Positions 26,101 to 38,100 of a stretch of DNA of 64,000 nt are shown here, piece after piece. The DNA comes from Tillandsia leiboldiana (taxonomy: Eukaryota > Streptophyta > Magnoliopsida > Poales > Bromeliaceae), in assembly GCA_029204045.2 (NCBI GenBank), contig CM055073.1, positions 30,544,576 through 30,608,575 on the forward strand, read 5' to 3'. The notes under the pieces were generated by a model. It ran no database searches. It worked only from the letters and a program-made list of their open reading frames with translations, and was not told where the DNA came from. Within the stretch, counting starts at the first letter, position 1; each line of letters starts with the position of its first letter. The position numbers and the translations under genes were made by a program.

Positions 26101-29100
26101 CTGCAGACCGGTTTGAAGGTGAAGACCGAGGACATCTCCAAGACAGCGTTTAGAATACGGTATGGGCATTATGAGTTCACAGCGATACCATTCGGATTGA
26201 CGAATGCCCCTGCCGCTTTCATAGATTTGATGAACAGAGTGTTTAGCCGTATTCGGATCGATTTGTGGTCGTTTTCATCGATGACATCTTGGCTTACTCC
26301 CGAAGCAACACGGAACATGAGGAGCACTTGAGGATAAAACTACAGCTTCTGAGAGAGAAAAAATTGTATGCCAAGTTGAAGAAGTGCGAGTTTTGGCTTC
26401 AGAATATTCCCTTTTTGGGCCACATAGTTTCAGCCGCAGAAATGGCAATTGACTCGAAGAAAGTTGATGCTATACGGGATTGGCCTAGACTGACAACGAT
26501 CACGGAGGTGCGGAGCTTTCTTACATTGGCTGGTTACTACCGTCGGTTCGTGGAAGGCTTTGCGAAGCTTTCCACCCCGCTCACTCATGTGACTTGAAAA
26601 GAAATTTTGTTTGGAGTGAGGCCTGTCAGAGTAGCTTCGAGGATCTAAAGCAGAGATTGATGTCAGCTTCTATCCTTACCCTCCCAGTTATGAGAAAAGG
26701 AACTTGTGATCTACAACGATGCCTCCCGCAGCAGTCTTGGATGTGTCTTGATGCAGCACGATAAGGTAATTGCTTACGCTCCACGGCAACTGAAGGATTA
26801 TAAGAAGAATTACCTTACGCATGATCTTGAGTTGGCAGTTGTGGTGTTTTCTTTAAAATTGTAGCGGCACTACTTGTATAGCGAGAACTACGAGATCTTC
26901 ACTGACCACAAGAGCTACAAGTACTTGTTTATTCAGATGGAGCTGAACTTGAGGCAACGTCGATGGTTGGAGTTGTTGCAGGATTACGACTTGAATATCC
27001 AATATCATTTCGGCAAGGCCAATGTGGTTGCGGACGCCTTGAGCAAGAGTGCATTGCAAAGTTTGAGCATGATGATCACGCAACAGGCGTTGTTACTTGA
27101 AGAGATGAGACGGTTAGAGTTGGAGTTTGTATCCCCTGAGGTCTCTACGAAACTGATGTCCTTGGTCTTGCAGCTCACTCTATTAGACAGGATTAGAAAG
27201 AGATAGAGTGAGGACCCCCATTTGATGAGGATTCGCGGGCAGATTCAGAGCGGTCAAGCTGGAGACTTTACAGTTGATGCATCGGGAGTACTGCAGTACA
27301 AAGACCGAGCGGGTGGGCCAGTGAATCCTGAGATCATAGAGCAAATTTTGAGAGAGGCCCATTAGACAACTTATACCATTAATCTCGGTATGACTAAAAT
27401 ATATAAAGATCTCAAAGCACACTTTTAAAGGAATGGGATGAAGAGAGACATTGTGAGATTTGTGGCTCAGCATTTGTCAGCAAGTGAAAGCTGAGCACCG
27501 AGTTCCTGCTGGCAAGTTACAGAATCTCCCAATCCCTGAGTGAAAGTGGGATCACATCGCGATAGATTTCGTCGTGGGGTTACCGAGAACTCGGAGCGGT
27601 GCAGATGCAGTTTGGGTAATAGTGGACAGACTGAGTATGCCCACTTCCTACTGGTTCAGATAACCTGGCCACTAGAGCGACTTGCATAGCTATACTTGGA
27701 TAAGGTGGTGAGATTATATGGAGTATCTACCACGATAGTTTTAGATCGGGACCCGAGATTCGTCTCGCATTTCTGAAGGAGTTTACATGTGACCTTGGGG
27801 ACCTAGCTCCGTTTTAGTAGTCTTCCACCCACAGACCGATTGACAGTCAAAGCGGATCTAGAGGAGCTTACAGGTGACCTTGGGGACCCAGCTCCGTTTT
27901 AGTACAATCTTCCATCCACAGACCGACAAACAGTCAAAGCGGACCATTCGAATATTAGATAATATGCTGAGAGCTTGTGTCCAAAATTTTGGAGAAGGGT
28001 AGTATCGATACCTGGGATTAGCTGAATTTGCGTATAACAATAGCTATCAAACGAGCATTCAGATGGCTCCATTTGAAGTATTGTATAGACACAAGTGTCG
28101 ATCACCCCTACATTAGAGTGACATGGTGGGTAAGAGGACTTTGCGACCTGATATCCTACAGGAGGCAGAAGAAAATGTCTGAATTATTCTACGACATCTT
28201 GAGACCGCCCAGAGCCAACAGAGGAACTACGCTGATACTAGGCGATGAGACTTGGAATTCCAAGTTGAAAATCATGTGTTTTTGAAATTCTCGCCGTTTA
28301 AGAAATCCGAAGATTTGGAGTGCGTGGAAAGCTTAGTCCACAATTCATTGATCCCTTTGAGGTGCTTAAGCAGGTTGGGCCAGTAGCATACAAAGTTGCA
28401 CTTCCGTCGCAGTTAGCTGGTACCCATGATGTCTTCCACGTCTCAGTATTGAGGAAGTATGTTTTCGACCCCGCACACGTGATCGACTTCACCCTACTAG
28501 AGTTAGGCGAGGACTTGAGCTACGAGAAACGCCTGGTGCGGATTCTTGCTCATGAAACAAAAGAATTGCACAATCGACTGATACCGAGCAACCACGATGA
28601 GCACGAGGCGACTTGGAAGCCCGAGGCAGAGATGATGGATTCCTACTCATTCCTGTTTGAGACTTCCTCTTGAGGTATGGATTTGCAGTTTTAAGGACGA
28701 AACTGTAGAGTACCGGGACTTTGTGTGTAGTGCACCGACTCCGCAGAGTAGCGTGGTGCGGGGAAATCGCCTGTGGCGTGTTCATTTTATGGGTACAGAT
28801 GAGTTCAAGACGTTTCGGATCGACGCGGAAGCCTTCGGATTGAAAAGTGAGTTGATGGCGTCGAAATTGGGAGTCCCAACCTTTTTGTAGTTTTGAGGGG
28901 CATTGCGTACCGGTACGCGAGGATGGGTACCGGAGCGAATTTATTTGGGATCCGACTGAGAGTTTTCGGTTTGGAGATGCTGCAGAATTTTTCTAAGTCC
29001 CTGGGTACCGGTACTGAGCTATGTGTACCGGTACGCCAAACCCCAAATGACTTGAATACCGAAATGCCGAGGAGGGTACCGGTACCCTGTGTTGGACTAG

Positions 29101-32100
29101 GCAGAGTTGGCCCTCGGGTTGGGAATTTGTGCTTGGATACTAGTACTGGGAACCCGAGTACCGGTACTCAGCCTCCAGAACTTGGGGGCAGAGAGGTAAT
29201 TTCCTATTTTAAGTGGGGGCGAATGGGTAATTTCACCCCCCCGCCATCCCAACCACCTCTCTGCAGGCATTTATTCTTCTCCACCTTCTATATAGACCAC
29301 CCCCCGTCCTCTTCTCAGCTGGAACCAGGGGAGAAAGAGAGTGAAAGAACGAGAGTGAGGGAGAGAGGGAGTTGAGTTAGCGGTGGGTTCTTGGTGGTTT
29401 CTCTTCGCGCCAAAGCTTCGGTTTCCGATCGTGAGCATAGGAGGGAGCTTGTCCTGTTGAGGAAAGCTCGATTGGAGATCGCGCGCGCGGACACAGCATC
29501 CGAGGTGAGTATTGTGCGTTTCTGAATTTTCGGATTTTTCCCTCGGATTTTCGGGTTTTGGACTGAGGAGTGGATTTTGAGCTGGGAATGGATTTTTCCA
29601 TTTTTGTCTTCTTCCTTATGTTGAGGGGAGCAGCAGAGTACTGCGCGTGCCGTGGACGGGAAGGAGTGGTTGCCTGGTGCGCCGTGCGGAGCCGCGGGAG
29701 AGTGTGGACTGTGTGCGTAGTAGGCTTGGTGGAGTTGGCTGTGGAGTGACCTGAGCTTGGAGAGAGCCTAGCTAGAGGCTTTGGAGCTGGTTGTGAGCTC
29801 CTGGAGGTTCCCCTTGGACATTGGCAGTGGCGCGCACGACCGAGTGCCGAGGGAGCTGATTCGGCTGGTTTTTGGCAGTGAGCGACTACGCGTTTCACCG
29901 ACTTCTCGTTTGCCTGCGGAAAGCAATCCAGGTGGGTTGGAAATTCTTTCAAACTCTGTGGAATGCCCTCTAATGCTATTGTATGCATGTTTAGCATGTC
30001 TAGAATGTCTATTATTATAGCTGGTAAATCTGATAGTTGCCTGAAAAATTACAGATTGATAACCGGGACCCCAGATTATTTTTAGTATACTCGTGACATC
30101 ATATGACACTAGCCTGCATGGTTATTTGACATTAGAATTGCATCTGAACCGTTTTAAAAATCACCAAACTGGTTTTAGAGGAAAATTGACTTAAAAATGG
30201 TTTTAAAATATTTTGATCGCCCAGAGGAGTTGGATAGGTTCAGGATGCATGTATCCTCGTGCCTAAGGGCCGAGTGAATTTTTATTGACTCTGTGGTTGG
30301 GTTTCTAGTGTCTTGGGGGTTTTATGGGCTTTATCAGATTGAGTCGTGGAGGATTCTCCAACCTAGACATGATTGTGAGATTTTTGGCATTCGAGTTTCC
30401 GATCTGTTTGATCGTGGATTATAGCCTGCAGATGCCGCTTATTATGCCAGATGAGACACGCTTGTTCCTCGGTGGGGTCGCTCCCCTCGAGTTGCCGCTC
30501 CGGATGCGATGGTGATGCGCCTGATGAGGCCGCTTTGCGTAGTACTATGTTAGTCCGATTGGACACCCTTCGTTGATACACGAGAGACCCTAGTTGATAC
30601 ACTAGGGGGCACAGGCTTGACTGGACCAGATTTGGCAGTCACTGAGATTGGGTTGATGTGGGCATCTCGTGAGCGAGTGGTTGCATAGCATGTTCATAGT
30701 TGAGTTTTCCTTTGAGCATGATACTAGAGGCATATTAGCTGTAGTTTCATTTCAGCTTTACTATTATCTGCATACCTATTGTTTTGCCTCCAGTAGACTT
30801 AGTGGGCATACCGTGGATATTGGCGACGGTACCTACTAAGAACTACGTATTGGTGTAGTTCTCACACCCGCTGCGGTGACAGGTTTTCCAGGAGTTGCTG
30901 TTCCGGCTTCTGTTCGTGCGGAGACAGCTGATCGAGATAAGGGCGTGGCCGAGTAGCTCCTTATCCCCTTTTATTTTGAGAGTCTGTGGTAGAGGTACCC
31001 TGTATTTTGAGATTTCACTTTTGTACTGGACAGTCTAGGAGATTTGTTTTCCTTTAGTTACATAGCAAGAGTGACTATGTACTGTGAATTTATGTATATT
31101 CAGATGTTCAGTTTTTGTTTCTGTAGCTACTAGTTTTATTTCAGCTCTGATACATGTTTAGCTATAGATCTGACTTGCAGGGTAGACGTTTCGTCTGTGC
31201 GGGGGTTTCCGTACAGATGGCGGATCTGTTGGCGAGCCCGGGTCGCAGTTTCGACCGCGGTGCATGACAGAAACTCCTTGTAAAGAAAGAGAATGTAGTG
31301 TTATGGTACTTTAGGGCCGTGCGGACACATACAGTTAGTTGACCGAAAATGGTAGGGTCGAGCGGGAACAATTTCGCGCGAAATTGACACGAAAACGGAC
31401 ACAAAAATGGAGGAATTAGAGGAAACTAAAGTTTTCATGAATTCGGGCACCCTAATCTTTGTTTTGGATGCCCGAATTTAGAATACGGATGGTCCGAATT
31501 CTTGAGGTCTGGGAAGCCGATTTCAAGCTATTCTGACCATGATCCGAACTCCACTTCCGAGCGCCTGAATTGTGTTTTGGGCGCCCAAAAATATCTGAAA
31601 TCTATTCTGACCATGATCCGAACTCCACTTCCGAGCGCCCGAATTGTGTTTTGGGCGCCCAAAAATATCTGGATAGGTGTGGATCCAGATTAAGATTGTT
31701 GCTGATAGGTAGGTCCGATTTAACCCAAACAAATTTTCTATAAAGGGGGACTCGGGAGAATTTTTAGGGCTTTTTCCCATCTTCATCAGAGCCTTATCCA
31801 TTCATCACACCCTCCCCCCCCCCCCCTTTCTTTTAAGGTTTTCTTCTCTTGTGAAGCTTGGGTTGGTGTCCTGCTGAGCTTAGGACTAGCAAAGGCTCTT
31901 GAGGTAGGTTGGATTTCACCACAATAGACAAGTTCCCTATTATGTCTATTTTATTTAGATGTCCAACATGCTAGATTAAAATATTATGATTTTTGATAAA
32001 AATCTAATACTGCTTGTAAATAAATTAGCATAAAATTATGTTTGGACCCCTAGACATTTTTCGTATAAAATAAGGAGCATGCGACACCAAAAAAATAATT

Positions 32101-35100
32101 AAAATAATATTTTAACCTACACCTTGACACCCAATAAAATATCTGTACTGTTCTTAGACTTAGTTATTTTATTATATTTTTCTCACCCTGGGTAGAGGGT
32201 TGTGAGTTGTTGGATTAGTGTACGCATTTACGCTCGTGTCAAGAGGGGGAGAGGAAGGGGTCGAGTCGATTTTTGTAGCAGTTGATAGATTGAGATCTAG
32301 TGTCGGGAGCCGTCTGGGTTGACGGTGGTCCCGGGTCTTTGAGCATTTTTCTGGCCTATTTCGTGGACATGTTGAGTGGTGAGCTTGTTAATCTGATAAA
32401 TAGTTGATTTGGACTATAGCCTGCATAAGCCATATTGAGCTCGACTGAGATGCGCAGCTTTTTCTCGGTAGGGGAGCCTCTCGAGTGTCGCTCCGAAGCT
32501 AAGCCTTTTTATTGCGTGACATCGATGTAGCCCGTTTGAGCACCCTAAGTAATTCCAGTCCCCCTCTGACGGGAAGTGGATATGATGGTTGTAGGCGGGC
32601 GCAAGTTTGATTGAACCCGATGTGGCAGTCAATGAGATTGAATAGACTATGAGCATCTTGTGAGAGTAGATGCCCCACTACTTTTGAGCAATAAATAGAG
32701 GCATAGTAGCTGTAAATTCATTTCCAAATTTTACTTTCCTATTGTATAGCAAAAGTTTTACTTATGCCTCTAATGGACCTAGTGGGTAGATCGTCGGTCT
32801 TGGTGACGGTACCCACAGAGAACTATTTTATTTATATGGTTCTCACACCCGTTGTTGGTGCCCTTTTTGTAGAGACTTCTAAACCTATTCCAGCGTCAGC
32901 AGCTACTCTTGATCGAAGTAAAGGAGTCACGAGCTAGATCCCTATCCGAGAGTTCTTGGACCTAGAGCTGTCCTTAAAGCTGATTTTTGGATAGTAATCC
33001 TGTACGGTCTGATTGATGTATTTGTACTTTATTTTTCGCATTCTGGGAGGTGGCTATATATTTTGGATGTGTATCAAACGTTCAGAGGATTATGTTTTAG
33101 CTTTTATTAGTTTTATTTCAGCTCTGATATATCAGTTTAGTATTGGTAGATACTGTCTTTTGCAGGTTAGATGCTTTGCATGTGCGGGGTTTTTCCGTAT
33201 AGGTGGTTGGTTTGTTGGCGAGCCCGGATTCCCATCTAACCCGGGACGTGACAAAAAAAATTAAACAAATACAAATATTTATTGTAAATTATACATAAAA
33301 TACATAAGAAATTCAAACTTTTATAATTAATCCAATATAATATAAATTTTATGATATAATGAAAAATTTTATGATATAAATTATTTCTTACAAAAGCATT
33401 TTTTAATATAAAATTATATTTTTATATATCTATAACATATATATTAAATAATTTATAATATAATATTAATATAGTATGAATTTTAATGAATAATAATATT
33501 AATTTCAATACAATTGTATTAATATACATAATAAAATAATATAATATATATTAAGTATATATAAAATAATATAATACAATAATATATATAACATGACTTA
33601 ACAAATAAAATAATATATCACATTTAATATAATATATATTATATTTAGTAAAAATTATTTTATAACGAAAAAATATTTATATTAATATATGTTTTTATTT
33701 ATTTATATATTTATATAAGAAAATAAAGAGAGGAACAACTTTGTTCCTTGTTCTCTAAGGAATAATTTTTAATGGGATACTCAAAAACAACCAGCTTTGA
33801 CCGAAACAGCTTGTTCCACCATTCTTTTATGGCAGTTGGGTATAAATTGGGGGATATCCTCTGACCAAATGCAACCTAAAATGTTTGAACACAACTATTT
33901 TGACACTCCTAGGATTTTGAATAGTCCTATATATAAAGTATAATATGACTAAATCTCTTAACCCAGTTATAGCATTTTTGACGGTGGCTAGGCTCAAGAG
34001 ATTAAGAGAAATAAGCGTATTAGGACTAGAGTAGTTCTAGGATGGATGACCCTCTTGGGAAGCCGGATGTCACAATTGATATCAGATATACCAGCTGAAA
34101 ATGTGAGATGAGTTTTGGCTGAGTTAGGATCATACAGCGAGTAAAGCGCAGCCAGTATTTGAAAAGGCGCGAGGCGCAAGGCTCCTCTAGAGCCTCACCG
34201 AGACGTGCACCGCGAAGCGCGCGCCTCAGGAAGGCGAGACGCACATTTACTAAGCCTAGTTTAATTTAATGTTCTACATAAAAAAAAATCCAAAATAACT
34301 ATATAAAAACAAAATAATCATCAAAAAGTAAAGAAACCACATGCATATAGGTTCTCAAATTAAAAATATATATATTTCAACTTTCAACTTAAAACTTAAA
34401 AGTGATTGTGGTGTCAATACTCTCATTTGATCGTTCTTCAAGTATCATCCTCATACTCATTCTCATCCTCATCGCTTGCATCACCATAATCTTCTTCTTC
34501 TTCTTCAGATTTTTCATCCCAAATATATTCTTCTTCTGTATCCTCAAAATCAACCCAATCTGGCTCTTCATCAATGAATAAAGACGATTGAGATAACGAC
34601 AACTTATCCTTTCCTTTTTAAATTCCCTTTTTCTGTTCTATTTCCTTTCATTTTTCAATTCCTTTTCCTTTTTTAATTCTCTTTCCTTTTTTTAGAGTTT
34701 TTTGGAGTTTTTTTTAGAATTTCTTTAAATATCTTACCAGGTTAAAGTTTAAAAATCAAATTAAGAACCCGGCAACCCGATAACTTGAACCCAAAATCCA
34801 TCTAGATATAGATATTGTGCCATCTAAACATAGATATTGTGAGGCGCTTGCTTGAGGCGCGCGCCTCGCTATTGCTGAGGCACTAAGGCCCGCAATAGCG
34901 CCTAGGCGCGCTTTTTCAAACACTGAGCGCAGCTCCCAGACTGACGACCGTTGTTGGAGCGCGACTCCCTACAAGGTTGGCTAAGGCTAACGTGACTATT
35001 CTATATCGCCTTATGTTTGTGAGTGTACTTGAGCCTGACGAGGACCTCATGGCTTAAAGGTGGGAGGAATGTGACATTCCTAGGATTTGAAATAGTCCTA

Positions 35101-38100
35101 TATATAAAGTATAATATGATTATACCAATTAACCCGGCTATACCATTTTGGGTGATAATTAGGCCAACAGATTAAGAAGGTTAAGCGTGCTAGAACTAGA
35201 ATAATTCTAAAATGGATGACCTCCCTGGGAAACGAGACGTCACAACTGTGAAACTTTAGTTGTATTTCGTTTTCTTTGCGCTAATTCTAGTTCATATCCA
35301 TATATGCATATCATTATATGGTATTATTCGAATAATATTCGAATACAAATCCGATTCATATTCGAATCCGAAGGAATATTCAACTGTATTCGAATCCGTT
35401 TTTAGCAGATATGGTAACGAAAATTTAGTAACCGACACGTATCCGCATTCTAATTCATATCCGAAAAAAAATGTGGATGCAGATATAGTTTCATTAAATA
35501 TCTGACCGTATCCATCAATTTCCACCTTTAGATTGAGCCCTTCAATAATATTTAGTGTAGTCGTGTATATAAGCCAAGCTTAAGTCTAACACTGTTCAAG
35601 CACGTTCAATTTAATTTTAGCCTAAATTTGTGAAACCTTAATATTACAGCATTTGTTAGCGAATTTCGTAGAGTCTTTGGGGTCTTGAAGGTGTAGAGAA
35701 GAAGATTCAAAATTCCAAAGCTCGAAGGCAAAAAAACTAAAGTTCACAATCCCAAGGTATATTTAACTAATGTTAGTGATGATTTAATCTTCAATTAAAT
35801 GATTAGAAAACATTAAAATAAGTTTAAGATTGATAAAATTGAAAAACTCTAAGTTTTATGTCCGGACCCTGTGTGAAAGACCGGTCCCCGAAGAGATATG
35901 TTGCATTTCTGCCACAGACGGACCGAACCTTGTGTCAACGATCAGTCCTTGTGTCAAGGACCGGTCCTCGAACCCACTTTCTTATTTCTGTGCAAAGACG
36001 AGCCGAATCTTGGAAGAGGAATTGGTCCCCAAACAGCTTTCCCAGCTGTTACGCAAAGAAAGACTGGACCCTCAAGGAAGGACCGGTCCTTGAAGTTTCT
36101 GAAAAACTTCAAGGACCGGAACTTGTCAAAAAGGACCGATACATGACCTCGATGCAACTTTCCAAATATGCAATTTTTCAATCCTATTTTAATTCTAATT
36201 GCTTCTAAATCTATAAATAATCATCTGGAATCCTTCTAAACCATGGGAGATAATAAAAATACTTCTGAATTTTTAAAATTCTTGTTTTGATCTCTTGTTC
36301 ATCTTCCACAAACAAGTTTTCATCGTTGATTTGATTCTCTAGATTTTAATTCAAATTTTCTCTAAAGAATCAAATCGATGATTGCTTAGAAGGTTTCTCC
36401 ACATAATTTATATTTTTCTAAGCATCTAAATCACCACCAACCGGTTTTCTACAAGTTCCAAAAGGAGCATTGGCGCGTGGATTCGCGTGAGGGCCGAAGA
36501 TTCGGTGGAGGCTTCGTGGATTCAAAGTGGTGTACGTAGCATGGACTCGTGGCCTGTTGTGGACCGACGAAGGAGATCTACGAGCGTACGGTAAATGTTG
36601 AGTCATCTAGTTGTTATATCACCTTGTAATTGATATTCTTAGTGAATTTTTTGTGTAATCGGTTTCGTGAGTTTTTTACTCCGCTAAGAGTTTTCCCACG
36701 TAAAAATCTCGGTGTGTTGAAACATTAGTTTTCATTTGTCGAGATTATTTGTTTTATTGTTTATACCTATTCGCCTCTCTCTAGGTGTTTTTTCACCTTT
36801 TAGATCTTAGGGTCAACCTATAACTTACACTTAACATGCTATACTTATTAGAAGGTCAAATATTTAGCTGAGTAGAGAATAAACTAAGTTGAAAAGATTG
36901 ATACTCATTTTCTTAATAAGGGGGAAAAATGACTCTACACATAAATTATCCAAACCTAAACCCTAAACCCTAAGTTTAATACTTAGTACCAAGTCAATTT
37001 AGATTCCAAAGCAGACAGCTTTCAAAGAGCATAATGAACTAACACTATAGATAATTTACTAGGTGAAACACCAATTGTCACTAAAATTAACACAAAATTT
37101 ACCTTAGCTCACAAAACTTCAATGAATTCCATTTTAGCCAATGAACTTCAATTTCTAATTCAAGTGGGCTATTTTGTTAAGCTTCGTGTAACTCCCCTAC
37201 TGGAGAGGTTGCAACTGATTCAATTACCATGCCATCAACTAGAGATGCCTCTACTAATTCAGCTGCCAAATCATTTCTTAAATATGGCATAGTAGTTGAA
37301 TCTTTACATTTGTAAGAGGACGTGGCAACTAATCCACATCCTCTCCACATCATTAGTCGGAGATAATGTGGCAAGCGAATGAGCTAGCATATAAAATTAA
37401 AAGGAGCTTAAAGAAGCGACCATATTGAAAACAAAATTGAAGTTTAGTGACTCGATAATAAAAATCTAAAAAACCATTCACCCTAGTGAAACCTTGGGAT
37501 AAGTCCAATGATCAATGGTGTACATCAATCATCCGAGTGAAACTTCAGGATAAGTCCAATATTTTCTACTTTCGACTCTAAGTTCCAACAATACTTGAGA
37601 TCTCAATATCAAGGATTTAAGTATCCATCGGCACAGTCCGTATCCACCGAGCCATATCGTGCCAACAAAATACCGGCATGATACAGCCCCCATACCGATG
37701 TCACAGCTCAAATCCTCTTTTCTTTAATTTACTAAGTAATTTTTTCAATAAAGTTCAAAAAAATTGATAAAGATACATAATAAACAATTAAAAATTTTGT
37801 TGCTAAAGAAAATAAATATTTCATGCCGTTATGTGTTGGCACACATGTATTTTTTGTTACCAACACTCATTAACACTACTCGGCACACACCGTGCCGTAC
37901 CGTGCCGGTAAGTTTTTGGCATAACGCCGTGCCACGGCACTTAAATCCTTGCTCAATATTAGATACTTTCAATTGCATTTTGGCACTACAACCTTCTTTC
38001 AAGTAGAGCTTCCTTAATGCATTGTTGGGTGAGATTATCTATAACCAACCAAATGGCTAGATTTGAAGTACCTGGTTATGTTCTCACACCTTCAATCAAT

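Larger units (their letters stand above)
22005..33253 (+). mobile_element. Ty3/gypsy chromovirus-like element B, 11.2 kb with nested insertions
   Basis: The 5' LTR starts TGTAGTGTTCTAGTAC at 22005 and the 3' LTR starts TGTAGTGTTATGGTAC at 31294; they align well over the first 450 bp. Five A residues flank both outer ends (22000-22004 and 33254-33258), a compatible though low-complexity target duplication. Internal pol lies at 25340-28672. The PBS and gag are absent. A purine tract AAAGAAAGAGAA precedes the 3' LTR. A solo LTR with its own TSD interrupts the 3' end. Confidence 0.8.

Noticed and set aside
28704..31269. Pairing this LTR with the upstream pol as its own 3' LTR
   Set aside because: It has its own perfect 5-bp TSD on both sides, and the outer LTRs at 22005 and 31294 match each other.
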